Part shown: piece by piece, positions 21,013 through 31,127 of the stretch
How the letters are laid out: each line of letters starts with the position of its first letter
Numbering within the stretch: position 1 is the stretch's first letter
DNA from: Dendrolimus kikuchii
Lineage: Eukaryota; Arthropoda; Insecta; Lepidoptera; Lasiocampidae
Direction of reading: 5' to 3'
Assembly: GCA_019925095.2 (NCBI GenBank)
Contig: CM034389.1
Span: 28,837,728-28,901,727, forward strand
Length of the DNA stretch: 64,000 bases
The notes under the pieces: generated by a model
The model's input: the letters and a program-made list of their open reading frames with translations, nothing else
Database searches by the model: none
Told to the model about the DNA's origin: nothing
Position numbers and translations under genes: made by a program

Positions 21013-21246
21013 CAACTGTCATATACTTGTCATTACATGTTTAATAAAAAAAAACTTTAGGAAAAACGTTCAAGTAAAGAATATAAAAAATATGGACTCA
21101 GAGACAAATCGGTCTTATTTATAATAGGATAGTTGACAGTCTAATAATAATAAAATATGATGCTTTTTATCATCTTACAAAACGTCGAAGCTACTAGATT
21201 TAGTACGAGTATTGCAGTTAATGGCGCTTATTAAGTCAAATAATGC

Positions 21247-21550
21247 ATGTTCCATAATATTAGCACCATCAATTTTTCCGCGTATTTCATAACTTCCGAT
21301 TTTAGTATATTTAAAAACAAATGCATCGCCACCGCGTGTGAGCTATCGACGCCGATGCTGCCCTCACGCGGACAGTCAGTGCAACTTTCTACACCGCACG
21401 CGCCGCATCGACCTTCCTGTTTTTTCGTCCATTTTCAAATGTTTTCAAATATACAATTAGCTAATCCTCTAGCCAATCAAGAAATATTGCCAGTGAATGT
21501 GATTTACAACCCACGATCGAAGGGTTCCAGCAGCACAGCAAGCAAGGTAA
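21247..21550 (+). other. Possible exon, low confidence
   Basis: A 123-residue open frame (21247-21618) in a non-repeat stretch that turns GC- and CpG-rich at 21320-21420. A good 5' splice donor, CAAG|GTAAGT, occurs near 21547, after the segment SNIQLANPLANQEILPVNV. No domain recognised and no matching acceptor identified. It could equally be chance. Confidence 0.2.
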
Positions 21551-21679
21551 GTGGTTGTGCTTTTGGCGTTTTCCAAATTCCGCATTCTAAACCGTACAAT
21601 GCATTAAGTATTTTTTAAAGATAAATTAAAATTAATTAATTTTATTGTATTGCGTTATGGCCCGTTCCTATATATTTTT

Positions 21680-21913
21680 TTTTATTTTTTATTGCAGGAG
21701 TTCAGCAGACAGGCAGATGGCTCATTTGATGGAAAACAGTTACGATCGCCTATAGACATTTGCAACACCAAAGATGCTACAAATGCGCTGCTGCTCTCTT
21801 AAGCGAGACTGGAACCTGGTCACTAATGCCGGAACACAACTCGAGGTCATTATAACGACATGCTTTAGACCAGGGGTGGTAGCCATACAGTCGGGCAAAT
21901 GCCCTCCCACCTG
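21680..21913 (-). mobile_element. Family D retroposon, short form
   Basis: Minus-strand D that starts (5') at the recurrent internal point GCCAGGTGGGAGGGCATTTG and keeps the 3' TATTGCAGGAGTTCAGCAG / A-tail side. It faces the next D copy in inverted orientation. Confidence 0.82.
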
Positions 21914-22245
21914 GCAAATATCTTGCTTAGAGTTCATTTGACATAAACTCCACACAAGCAATGGCATTTTTTTTCCAACGGCAAAGCAAGTTATAGTAGC
22001 TGCATACGTCTAGTCATCGCAGCGGACAACGAACTACTGGCACGCGCAACGCGGGAGCGCACAGATGCTCTATCTCGCTCGCACATTATCCGCCCCGCTC
22101 ACATATTGTGCTATATATTATACCAGCTGTACGACTTGTCAATATTTGTACTTAAGGTTACCGCTTCCAAAATAAATTACTTCACTTCAGCTCACATCAG
22201 CACTCGACAGTGATGATACTACTCATTTGCCAGTATAATTAATTG
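21914..22245. other. 332 bp segment between inverted D copies
   Basis: Contains a TATA-like CTATATATTATACC (~22111) and a polyadenylation-like AATAAATTAC (~22172), like an LTR or promoter fragment. No matching termini or second copy found. Flanks read CCACCTGGC and GCCAGGTGG from the two D copies. Confidence 0.35.
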
Positions 22246-22480
22246 CCAGGTGGTAGGGTATTTGCCCGACTGGATGGCTACCACCCCTCGTCTAAAGTAC
22301 GTCGCCATAACAACCTTCGAGTTGTGTTCCGGCATTAGTGACCAGGTTCCAGTTTCTCTTAAGAGAGCAGCAGCGCATTTGTAGCACCTTTGGTGTTGCA
22401 AACGTCCATAGGCGATAGTAACCGCTTTCCATCAGGTGGACCATTTGCCTGTCTGCTGATCTCCTGCAATTAAAAAAAAA
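22246..22480 (+). mobile_element. Family D retroposon, short form
   Basis: Begins at GCCAGGTGGTAGGGTATTTG and ends CTGATCTCCTGCAATTAAAA. Mirror partner of the copy at 21680-21913. Confidence 0.83.
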
Positions 22481-22958
22481 CGTAGAAATCGGTAATTAGT
22501 GGTAAATCTGAACTAGATGTGTCGATGGGGAGTCTCCGCGTGCCCTTTTTTCTAAAACATATCAAGTTGCCAAGCGGTGTACATGGAGTATTTTACTTAG
22601 TTTTCTAACTTATAATTAACTTTCAAGAAATGTTCTCCAATAAAACTCAGCTGGAACTTTCCATGTGTTTGTCTGCGGATTTGCTTATTTAATATCCTTT
22701 TAGATAATATGCGTTTTGATGCCACAATATATAGCGTTCGTAGTCTCTGCTTTGGTATTTAATTTAATAAAAAAGCAAATATTGGCGCTACTCAAGTCAC
22801 TCGCTGAAACGCTCAAGACCAAAGAGACTGTTCTCAAGCGGAATCAAGATGGCCGCGGTTTGCAAACAAGCGTTGCCCCTGCCGGAAATGTTGTTCAACG
22901 ACAGGCGTGCAAACAGGAAACTTATTTAAAATGGTTTTAAATTCTATTTAAGATAACT
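22481..22958. other. Unassigned stretch
   Basis: A 74-residue frame (22716-22940) has no recognisable domain. No repeat partner found. It ends at the target duplication of the next LINE-A. Confidence 0.25.
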
Positions 22959-22969
22959 TATTATAGTTT

Positions 22970-23646
22970 TAACTTATGCTAGAGCAAGTGAATGATTTTG
23001 TATATCTTGGATGTGCTTTTAGCAGGGATGGAAGGTACACCGCTGATATAGAAAGAAGAGTGAATTTGGGGAATAGCGTGAATGGAGCGTTAGGTAAACT
23101 TCTGGGCGCTAAGAACCTCAGCCAGAAGGCCCAGCTCGCCATACACAACGCGGTGCTAGTACCTACGCTCACGTATGGATGCGAGAGTTGGGTATGGAAG
23201 AGAGAGCATGAAAGTAGAGTAAACGCGGTCGAGATGAGAGCACTGCGCAAAATCTGCGGAGTGACGCTCGAGGACCGCGTTCGTAATACCGAAGTAAGGA
23301 AGAGAGTTGGTCTGAAAGAGAGTGTCGGGGTGAAGGTAAGGAAAGGAATGCTCCGGTGGTTCGGGCATGTGGAAAGAATGCATGATGAAAGAATGACTAA
23401 ACAGATATACAATGCAAAAGTGGATGGATGCAGAAGTCGTGGAAGGCCACGACACACCTTCCATGATCAAATTGATCGTGTACTAGCAGAAGGTGATGTC
23501 AGGAGCCTTAAGAACAGACGAGCTTGCATGACAAGAGTTATGAATGTCAAAGAGGCAAGTGAGGTGTGTAAGAATAAGGCTAAATGGCACTCTGTTGTTC
23601 GTGCCTACCCCGCAAGGGAACTGGCGTGAAGTTATGTATGAATGTA
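22970..23646 (+). pseudogene. LINE-A, longest copy (217-residue ORF2 tail)
   Basis: The longest LINE-A in the window. Frame 22976-23629 is intact: VNDFVYLGCAFSRDGRYTAD, IERRVNLGNSVNGALGKLL, LTYGCESWVWKREHESRVN, MRALRKICGV, GMLRWFGHVERMHDERMTK, VDGCRSRGRPRHTFHDQ and VVRAYPARELA-stop. FVYLG...RDG marks the end of the palm/thumb of a non-LTR reverse transcriptase; the YxDD catalytic region lies upstream and is not present. 3' end GTTATGTATGAATG. Perfect 11 bp TSD TATTATAGTTT (22959-22969, 23647-23657). The ATG is a chance start after truncation. Confidence 0.93.
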
Positions 23647-23669
23647 TATTATAGTTTCAATATTTATCC

Positions 23670-24260
23670 TTCACTAACAGTCCCGACAGCTTCTAGTGGC
23701 TCCTACCAGTTCCAATTGCGAATGCTAAACCATTCGGGGACCTATTCAAACACACCACAATGAAATTATCAAAATCTGTCCAGGAGATCAGGAGAATCCT
23801 AGAACCCGACACCAGCGCCACCTACTAGTTCTAATGTTATTATTGTCTTGGTCTTATTGAGTATGCATTGTTTGCTACAACTCCATTAATTCTTCAAAAA
23901 GTAATTCTGTAACATAATTAGGTACAAAACTTATAAAACAAAAGGATTTAAGATATAAATAGAATATGAAATATAAAGAGGCACAATATTTAGCTAGACG
24001 TGTTGCTGGGGAGTTTGTTACCGCTTCTTCTCCTTTACAGCATCAACACGTTGCGAAGCGGTGTGCATAGAATAGGAAGTAAAAATTAAATTTTAACTTA
24101 CAAGTATGACCTTCAAAAAGTGTTCTCCAGTGGCAATTATTTTGAATAAAAACTTTTGAATTTGAATTTGAATGGTGAATTTAAACCATTCGTGGACCCA
24201 CTATAACACGCTAAAAGAGTTTCATCAAAATCGGTAGTCGTACTTTATGCTAGAAGAGTT
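23670..24260 (-). mobile_element. Hel-2 Helitron, split by LINE-O
   Basis: Left part 23670-23834 (GGCTCCTACCAGTTCCAATT, ATCAGGAGAATCCTAGAACC) and right part 24174-24260 (AATTTAAACCATTCGTGGAC, CATCAAAATCGGT) are adjacent blocks of Hel-2 separated by a LINE-O end. Termini degraded. Confidence 0.7.
23835..24173 (+). mobile_element. LINE-O 3' end inside Hel-2
   Basis: Reverse complement of the unit at 18441-18772, ending AATAAAAACTTTTGAATTTG with a TTTGAA-type tail. Contains the GAAGCGG / CCGCTTCTTCTCC module. Confidence 0.78.
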
Positions 24261-24365
24261 GGCTGTATACTGTCAGATGTTGGATAACATGAAGCAAGAC
24301 AACTGAGGTATAGAAAGTGAATAGACGTACTGAGCCACCATTACAAAAGTCAGGTTTGTTTCTTT

Positions 24366-24490
24366 TTTGATTGGCTAGAGCGGGTAAGCCAACAGGCCAC
24401 CTGATGGAGAGCAGTTACCGTCGCCTATAGACGTTTGCAACACTAGAGGTGTCACTAACGTGTTACCGACCTCTAAGAAGTTTTATAACG
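24366..24490 (-). mobile_element. Family D-like, old copy
   Basis: GGCCACCTGATGGAGAGCAG, TCGCCTATAGACGTTTGCAA, AGAGGTGTCACTAACGTG: a diverged D or sister family with a different 5' half. Confidence 0.55.
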
Positions 24491-24532
24491 CCTTAAAGAA
24501 TTCCATGTCATAATGCAGAGGGAAATTCGCAT

Positions 24533-24812
24533 TTTTTTTATTTTTTTGTATTGCAGTAGTTCAGCAGACAGGTAGACGGCCCACTTGATGGAAAGCGGTT
24601 ACCATCGCCTATAGACATTTGCAACACCAAAAGTGCTACAAATGCGCTGCTGTCCTCTAAAGGGAGACTGGAACCTGGTCACTAATGCCGGAACACAACT
24701 CAATGTTGTTATGGCGACATACTTTAGACCAGAGGTGGTAGCCATCCAGTCGGGTAAATGCCCTACCACCTAGCTGCAGGAAATTGTATTCTTTCTCCGT
24801 TCCTGCACGGAT
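24533..24812 (-). mobile_element. Family D retroposon, internal deletion
   Basis: Minus-strand D. Between CTACCACCTAGCTG and CAGGAAATTG the CGCCTCTTACGACAGGC part is deleted. Both ends are present (T-tract at left, CCTGCACGGATAAAAAAA at right). Confidence 0.83.
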
Positions 24813-24873
24813 AAAAAAAATCATTTTGGCATTTTTCTCCAGCCAGGCCATGCGTTTAATTTATCTTCTTCTG

Positions 24874-25560
24874 TCTATACTATAATGAATCTGTAAAATG
24901 GTTCGAGTTTGTAAAATGCGTTTAAAATTGCCAGGTGGTAGGGCATTTGCCCGACTGGATGGCCACCACCCCTGGTCTAAAGTATGTCACCATAACAACC
25001 TTGAGTTGTCTTCCGGCATTAGTGACCAGGTTCCAGTTTCTCTTAAGAGAGCAGCAGCGCATTTGTAGCAACTTTGGTGTTGCAAATGTCTATAGGCGAT
25101 GGTAACCGCTTTCCATCAAGTGGGCCGTCTGCCTGTCTGCTGATCTCCGGCAATAAAAAAAAAATGTGAAAAAAATCAGGAGGGATATCTCGGACCAGAA
25201 ATTCGGAAAAAACAATTTTTAGATTTTTTGTCTGTCTGTAAGAGTATCACGTTAAACCTACTGAATTTAAATGAAATTCGACATAGAGCAAGTTCATATC
25301 CCGGGGCGTAACTTAGGATAATTTTTATATTTTTTTTTTGTTCTGCGGGATAGACAAAAGTATAAAAAAGACGGCGCTGCTCTCTGGCTGATCGCATCCT
25401 TTTTGAACAACTACAGAACGTATATGAAGGAAACTGGACAGAGATGACGTATATCCCGAATAAACACTTAGGATACTTTTTATCCCGATAAATGATGTCG
25501 TTTCCCTAGAATAGACGGATTGGCTAAATAGATGGCGCTGCAATCGCGTTTTTTCAATTT
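24874..25560 (+). repeat. Repeat P, copy 2 (Helitron-like), split by D
   Basis: Starts TCTATACTATAATGAATCTG. The first 56 bases are separated from the rest (from ~25156) by a short-form D. Similar to 11020-11280. A possible continuation to 25560 has no recognisable CTAG terminus. Confidence 0.45.
24930..25155 (+). mobile_element. Family D retroposon, short form, in repeat P
   Basis: Begins GCCAGGTGGTAGGGCATTTG, the recurrent short-form start, and ends CTGATCTCCGGCAATAAAAA. Confidence 0.85.
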
Positions 25561-25767
25561 ACTAACAAACACCTACGTTGTCATAAACAACAACTCAATC
25601 GTTGTATTACTTCAAATCAGATTGGCTTCGACTCGCCTTTATGTTTTGCTGGGCTCTACACTCTCTAGACTATATGTACTTAGTTTCTTTGTTATTATTA
25701 TATTTAAATCCTGAATTAAGTTTTCTAGCAATAAAAAAAAGCTACTGCCTAGGGTTTGAGGCTAGTA

Positions 25768-25919
25768 CATACATACATAGCTTCACGCCAGTTCCCTTGC
25801 GGGGTAGGCACGGACAACAGAGCGCCATTCAGGCTTGTTCTTACACACCTCATTCGCTTCTTTGACATTCATAGCTCTTGTCATGCACGCTCGTCTGTTC
25901 TTAAGGCTCCTGACACTAG
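25768..25919 (-). mobile_element. LINE-A 3' fragment
   Basis: 13 bp TSD TTTGAG(G/A)CTAGTA at 25755-25767 and 25920-25932, one mismatch. Contains only the last ~150 bases. Confidence 0.9.
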
Positions 25920-25970
25920 TTTGAGACTAGTAATACAATAAATTTGATGAGAGTGTTGAGTTTTGTATAA

Positions 25971-26281
25971 TCTTATACTAATATATAAAGCTGAACAGCG
26001 CTAATCTCAGGAACTACTGGCCTGATTTGAAAAATTATACTAATATATAAAGCTGAACAATTTGTTTGTTTGTTTAAATGTCATTATCTCAGGAACTACT
26101 GGTCTGATTTGAAAAATTCTTTCAGTGTTGGATAGCCCATTTATCGAGGAAGGCTATAGGCTATATATCATCACGCTAAGAGCAATAGGAGCGGAGCAGC
26201 AATGAGAAATGTTTCAAAATCGGGGGGGGGGGGGGGCTTTGAAAACAAATTCCACGCGGACGGCGTCGCGGGCACAGCTAG
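25971..26281 (+). mobile_element. Hel-1 Helitron, short form with repeated head
   Basis: Starts TCTTATACTAATATATAAAG after an A and ends GTCGCGGGCACAGCTAG before a T. The first ~60 bases are a truncated extra head (to GATTTGAAAAATTA), followed by a second start ATACTAATATATAAAGCTG. A run of 15 G occurs at 26222-26236. Confidence 0.85.
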
Positions 26282-26506
26282 TGTATAATAAATTTAAAAA
26301 TAAGACAAAATTAGGTGGGCTAATTCTAACGAGAAAACAGCAGACGTTAAAATACTTCGCTGTCTTACTTTTAAAATAATACTGTTTGAGCAATAAAATA
26401 CATTACCTGACTCGTTCAAGATACCACATCGCAGCTTATACTCTAGGAGGCTACGCCGTTTTATAACACACGAATATAGCAATATATAATATAATACTAG
26501 CTGTCC

Positions 26507-26706
26507 CAGCAGACGTTGTTCTGCCCCGAAGAAATAAAATTTAGAACCCGATTGCAGCGCCACCTACCGGGTCCAAATTGTAAGCTATCCTATCTTTCAA
26601 GTCGGATCAAACTGCACACGGTGTGCAAATTTGATTAAAATCGGTCCAGTAGTTTAGGAGTCCATCGCGGACAAACAACGTGACACGTAATTTATATATA
26701 TTAAGA
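26507..26706 (-). mobile_element. Hel-2 Helitron, shorter variant
   Basis: On the minus strand starts TCTTAATATATATAAATTAC and ends GGGACAGCTAG; contains GCAGACGTTGTTCTGCC and CACCTACCGGGTCC on the plus strand. About 200 bp with an internal deletion relative to the 435 bp copy. Confidence 0.8.
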
Positions 26707-26905
26707 TAAGATAATAACAGCCCATAAATGTTCTACTGCTGGGCTCGGGCCTCCCATTATAGGGGAACAGACAGTATACCCGCCACGCTTGTCCAAGGCG
26801 GCTTGGCAGGTTTGACACATCGGTTATCTCGATGTGGAGGTTGCATCACGATGTTTTCCTTCACCGTTATTAGCACGTGGTAATTGTAACAATATGCACG
26901 ATTAT
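26707..26905. repeat. Repeat N, copy 2
   Basis: Homologous to 6262-6470 (AATAACAGCCCATAAATG, GTATACCCGCCACGC, GGTTATCTCGATGTGGAGG, CATCACGATGTTTTCCTTCA). Confidence 0.72.
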
Positions 26906-26999
26906 TATTATTATTCACATATATATTTTATTTCCAAATTTTTTACATTTTTCTTATAAAATATACAAATTTATTTATAAAAAAAATATAAAAAACTGA

Positions 27000-27255
27000 T
27001 CTTCGCCGGCAGTGGGGCCTAGGGTCCAGGCTACCGGTGGTTAAGGCTCCAGACACAGGAATCTCCTCACAATACGGGCCGTGTCCAACAGAGCTGCCTT
27101 CTGCATCCGACCCTTCAACCAGATACCAAGCGAGAGCCTTTCAAGGTGGCGATCAAGGCTCTTCGCTATTAGTCCATTCACTGACACCATTATCGGTACT
27201 ATGATTGTAGAGTCCAGGTTCCACATAGCGGTAACCTCGTGAGCAAGATCAATAT
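27000..27255 (-). pseudogene. CR1/L2-like LINE, extreme C-terminus of ORF2
   Basis: The minus-strand frame reads YIDLAHEVTAMWNLDSTIIV, PIMVSVNGLIAKSLDRHL, MQKAALLDTARIVRRFL and then TLGPTAGEDQFF. The pattern (W...I-P-V/M-V...L..HL..L...QK..LL-TA.I.RR-L) is the conserved terminal domain of CR1/L2-type LINE proteins in many invertebrates. The 3' end is near 27000. The upstream coding sequence is absent and repeat G adjoins it. Confidence 0.72.
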
Positions 27256-27800
27256 ACTTTATTTGTTTATCTTGGCCCCTTGATAAATTTAATGTAAGTG
27301 TGGCGTGACACTGACCGGCGATTATCCCTGTCTACACCATATAGTAATGCACCCAAGGACAAGCCCCGGCCAGTGTAAGACTATTGTGGGAAATGAGAAC
27401 AAAAAGTACCGGGCTATTGGGATTAACTGCTAGTGGTACTAGGGGTCGGGAAATATGAGGACTATGGCGTCTGCCCGTCGCAATGTTCAGGGAACATGGA
27501 AAAATGGGCAGACGGTGACTCGCCACTCCCTGCATGGGCCCCAAAAATGCCATAGAAGACAGGGGCAACATGGGTGCGAATGGCTAAGGGGTGTCGAGAG
27601 GTGGGCTGCAGGTTCACCGAAGCTACTTCCGACGTTAGGCCATTTATCACTTCCACCCCTGGAGCTTGAGTCTTAGCTCTAGCGATCTCCACTCCGTGCC
27701 GTCTGGTTAAAGCAAGCACGGAGGCGGGGGCCTTGCCTTGGCCCCCGGAGTCAGGTACGAGGTGTCGCTACTCACCTAAGGCTTCGCCACAAAGCCCCCC
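27256..27800. repeat. Repeat G, copy 1
   Basis: Three copies in the window (also 36893-37718 and 50903-51695). Shared blocks: GATAAATTTAATGTAA, GACTATGGCGTCTGCCCGTC, GGAACATGGAAAAATGGGCA, GGAGCTTGAGTC, GTGTCGCTACTCA. GC-richer than its surroundings. Short frames exist on both strands; none is recognised. Confidence 0.75.
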
Positions 27801-28230
27801 TGCGGGTTTATTATTATCTTATTATTATTATTACTATTACCAATTTATTTCCACGTTTATGAACATAAGACTAGAACACCTTCAAACAACATTGTCGCTC
27901 TTACAAATAAATTATTTCTCAGAATACAAGAGGGTGACTTCTAATAAATTCGACTTTAAGTGAATTATTAGAAAAATAAGATTGATAAATTCACTTTACT
28001 TGGAAACGAGGCCGTGATTAATTGCACCAATTATGTTATTAGATATCAGAATGTAATGTTATTTTATTTTTATTAAGCTTCGAGGCTTTTTTATTCGGAT
28101 CGTCGCTTCTGAATATTAATAAAAAAAAATGTTATTAAAAATTAAGAAAGTGTTTTATATGTAACTGTCTTGATTTTTAAATAAGATAATGTCTTGTTTG
28201 TCTAATTAAAACGTTGAAAATTGATTAATT
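27801..28230. other. Unassigned AT-rich stretch
   Basis: A TTATTATTATTA run then AT-rich sequence without recognised family or frame. Confidence 0.25.
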
Positions 28231-29045
28231 ATAATTATTAGTGGTCGCCCGTGGTCGAAATTCGACCATAATAATGTTACAACCTAGGCACCGATAAAGA
28301 CAAATTCCACGTACAGATCTGTAGAAGCACATTTTATTACCTGTCGGCATTTGAACTGATTGTAATCCTTTTATGATCGTCTTCTTTTGTTCACTTATTT
28401 GTTGGCATACGTTTCTAATTATTGTGGTGAATAGGCTATTGTCATATTGTACTCGCTCATTAGCATCATTAGCCAGGTGTTGCGGATTCTTTTACATTTG
28501 TGAAGTATAAAACGACGGCGTGATGGAGGGAGGGCGCAGTCAAGCTACGACTACGATACGGGCGTGACGTGTGTACATTCGGGAATCTAAAACGACGGAC
28601 TTTGCGCGTTTTATTGAATTACGACCTTCTGCATTGCGTTTGGATTTGTTGTGTTCGGTTATATTTGTACCTGTGTTATACGTGTTTGTATAGTTCTAAT
28701 AAATTCTAACGGCATTTTAATTCGAGCCCCGCTATACTTGTAACAATAATTAATGTCAAAGACTATACTTCTATAATCACAGATTTCGCCAAGGCTACAC
28801 TGTTAATTTGACTTGAACAATAAACAAAAAGAGTATATATGCGTGTGTGTGTCAAATACATGGTAGTGTGTGTAATGTTTTTTTTTTCATTTATTTAATG
28901 TATTTTTTATGCATACTTTTTATTAAATATTAGCATTCGTCGCTTCTTCTCTATATAAACTATAAGTGTGCGAAATTTCATACTCCTCCGTCCGCGCAAT
29001 TTTCGTAAAAAGGGGTACAAAGTTTTTGCTTCACGTATTAATATA
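28231..29045. repeat. Repeat I, copy 2, split by a solo LTR
   Basis: Matches 8500-9135 on both sides of the LTR at 28275-28745. It supplies the D-free sequence (TTTCATACTCCTCCGTCCGC) that defines the D insertion point in copy 1. Confidence 0.72.
28275..28745 (+). mobile_element. Solo LTR (471 bp), 4 bp TSD
   Basis: TGTTACAACC...TACTTGTAACA with ATAA on both sides (28271-28274, 28746-28749). Shares GTTATACGTGTTTGTATAGT and ACGGCATTTTAATTCGAG with the LTR at 13299-13782. TATA-like GTATAAAACGACGG near 28507 and AATAAATTC near 28699. Confidence 0.85.
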
Positions 29046-29369
29046 ATGATGTGTACTTCGCGGGGCTCCCCGTGCAACGATACGCGTCGTCCTTCATATA
29101 TGTCACGGATGACGTGCCTGTCACTGATCTGCCAATGACGTTGACAGGTGCTTTCCGTTTCTATTATAGAGAACGAAACGCTGGCCACACTTCCTCGTTG
29201 TTAGGCAATTAATTCTAAAATATGTACGAAACACAAAACAAATTCCATTGATTGAATTTAAACAATAAACTGTTTTTAAAATTAGTTACGGAATAAACAG
29301 TAGTATTCGGAAAAGTCTTAAATAAATATTAGGTCTTTTGTGTTTCAGCTGAACAGAATTTGGGATATT
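29046..29369. other. Unassigned stretch
   Basis: A 93-residue minus-strand frame (28907-29188) overlaps repeat I; no domain recognised. No other signal. Confidence 0.25.
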
Positions 29370-29380
29370 GAGATTTTTGT

Positions 29381-29728
29381 GTCAAAGAAGCAAGTGAGGT
29401 GTGTAAGAATGGGCCTAAATGGCGCTCTGTTGTTCGTGCCTACCCCGCAAGGGAACTGGCGTGAAGTTATGTATGTATGTATGTATGAGATTTTTGTGAA
29501 TATCAAAGAAGCAAGTGAGTTGTGTAAGAATGGGCCTAAATGGCGCTCTGTTGTTCGTGCCTACCCCGCAAGGGAACTGGCGTGAAGTTATGTATGTATG
29601 TATGTATGAGATTTTTGTGAATGTCAAAGAAGCAAGTGAGGTGTGTAAGAATGGGCCTAAATGGCGCTCTGTTGTTCGTGCCTACCCCGCAAGGGAACTG
29701 GAGTGAAGTTATGTATGTATGTATGTAT
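29381..29728 (+). mobile_element. Three tandem LINE-A 3' fragments
   Basis: Three ~110 bp LINE-A ends, all plus strand, separated and flanked by four copies of the same 11-mer GAGATTTTTGT (29370-29380, 29487-29497, 29608-29618, 29729-29739). Each has its own (TATG)n tail. The first copy begins at GTCAAAG; the second and third begin with GAATATC/GAATGTC before AAAG. Confidence 0.95.
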
Positions 29729-29847
29729 GAGATTTTTGTCAGCCATACCAAAGAAAAGTTGATAATAGGAAAAGTTCAGGCGTTGACATCTCGCAGTTTA
29801 TTTTATCGTCCTCACAACGAAATGTGACATGTCATTTATGTAACATT

Positions 29848-30161
29848 TTTTTTTTTTATTGCAGGAGATCAGCAGACAGGCAGATGGCCCACTTGATGGA
29901 AAGCGGTTACCATCGCCTATGGACATTTGCAACACCAACTTGCTGCAAATGCGCCGCTGCTCTCTTAAGGGAAACTGGAACCTGGTCACTAATGCCGGAA
30001 CACAACTCAAGGTTGTTATGGCGACATACTTTAGACTAGGGGTGGTAGCCATCCAGTCGGGCAAATGCCCTACCACCTGGCTGTGGGTTGTTAAGTCGCC
30101 TCTTACGACAGGCCGCCCGGCCGCAGGAGATTGTATTCTTTCTCCGTTCCTGCACGGATAA
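29848..30161 (-). mobile_element. Family D retroposon, full length
   Basis: T-tract and TTGCAGGAGATCAGCAG at left, TTCCTGCACGGATAA at right. Full body with GGCCGCCCGGCCGCAGGAG variant at the 5' end. Confidence 0.88.
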
Positions 30162-30186
30162 GACATAACATTACATTTCGTCAAAT

Positions 30187-30204
30187 CCCCCCCCCCCCCC
30201 CCCC
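30187..30204. repeat. Poly-C run (18)
   Basis: Eighteen consecutive C; its length is prone to sequencing error. Confidence 0.95.
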
Positions 30205-30236
30205 ATCATGTGCTGATGACGAGTTTAAATACAATT

Positions 30237-30412
30237 TAAAATTTAAATTCAAAAGTTTTTATTCAAAATAAGTTCCACTGGAGAATACTTTTTGAAGGTC
30301 ATACATGTAAGTCAATAATTAAAACTACCTCCTATTCTGTGTACGCCGCTTCGCAACGTGTTATCGCTGAAGAAGCGGCAAGAAACTCCCCAGCAACACG
30401 TCTAGCTAAAGA
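30237..30412 (-). mobile_element. LINE-O 3' end, shorter
   Basis: ATTTAAATTCAAAAGTTTTT to CCAGCAACACGTCTAGCTAA; same orientation and blocks as 18441-18772. Confidence 0.75.
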
Positions 30413-30484
30413 AGATGTTTTCATCATAACTATCGATGTATGAAATCCATAAAGCCGCGTGTGGATAGGTGCGGCAGCTTCTGT

Positions 30485-30720
30485 TCTTTTTTTTTTTTTT
30501 TTTGAGGCGAGGGAAAATGCTTAACCGATTTACGCACAAACTGGGCCGTTGCTAGGGGAACGACACGCGTCAGTTGGGGGCGATAACTCTGCAGCAATAG
30601 TATGCTCTTGGCAGTGCTCCGTCCGCGATCGACGTCGCAGAATAGTGTGGAAGACTTCGAGCGTTGCTGCACGGGCGAGCAACCCTAATACCCACTAAAA
30701 ACCCCCTCCTCCCTCACGAC
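30485..30720 (-). mobile_element. Poly(A)-tailed retroposon fragment
   Basis: A T-run at 30488-30504 followed by GC-rich sequence (GAGGCGAGGGAAAATGCTTA ... AATACCCACTAAAAACCCCC). The ending resembles the AATACCCACTAAAA part of repeat K at 53990-54205, so both may be LINE 3' regions. Class not resolved. Confidence 0.45.
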
Positions 30721-30728
30721 CCTGCGCA

Positions 30729-30956
30729 AATCTAGGCTCCCATAGAGTAAATAATAACCATAAGCAAAATTACAACTAAATAATTAAAATTAACAAGTTG
30801 GCGGTAGGCTAAATAAAACTTTACCAATATTCGTTGACACTTGACATCTTTGTCTTCCGTGATCAAGGCCACTGAAAAGTGGCCGAAACGTCGGAAAAAC
30901 CAAAATGAAATAAAATTACCGCGCTTAAAACCGTTAAAACGTAGTTTTATTATATT
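30729..30956 (+). mobile_element. Family F (Penelope-like) end, copy 1
   Basis: GGCTCCCATAGAGTAAATAA, AGTTGGCGGTAGGCTAAATA, then the hammerhead-like block and the end ACCGCGCTTAAAACCGTTAA. Penelope-like identity is inferred from the ribozyme-like motif and the inverted-dimer arrangement of two other copies, not from coding sequence. Confidence 0.55.
30855..30896 (+). ncRNA. Hammerhead-like motif in family F
   Basis: TTCC / GTGATCA / stem AGGCCACT-GAAA-AGTGGCC / GAAA / CGTC / GGAA. The order matches a minimal type I hammerhead: helix I (TTCC with GGAA), a seven-base core, a GAAA-capped helix II, GAAA, then cleavage-site-like GTC. The core is GTGATCA instead of CTGATGA. Same motif at 33861-33902 (-), 34740-34781 (+) and 63074-63115 (+). 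Confidence 0.45.
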
Positions 30957-31127
30957 ATTTTGCTAAATGTATGATATATTATCTATTCTTAATTCGTATA
31001 TGTATTCAACCCCAAATAATTGGGAGAAGCTGGATTTTTTGGATATTTTTTAAAATTGAATATAGGGTATAAACATTGTTGGTTGGTATTATGACGTCAT
31101 AGAATGATAAGGATATTATCTTACATA

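Noticed and set aside
22716..22940. Possible small gene with a hydrophobic start (MMPQYIAFVVSALVFNLI)
   Set aside because: No splice, promoter or homology evidence, and length is within chance for this base composition.
26222..26236. Poly-G run as a G-quadruplex regulator
   Set aside because: A single 15-base run inside a Helitron with no other support; length may be a sequencing error. The same applies to the poly-C at 30187-30204.
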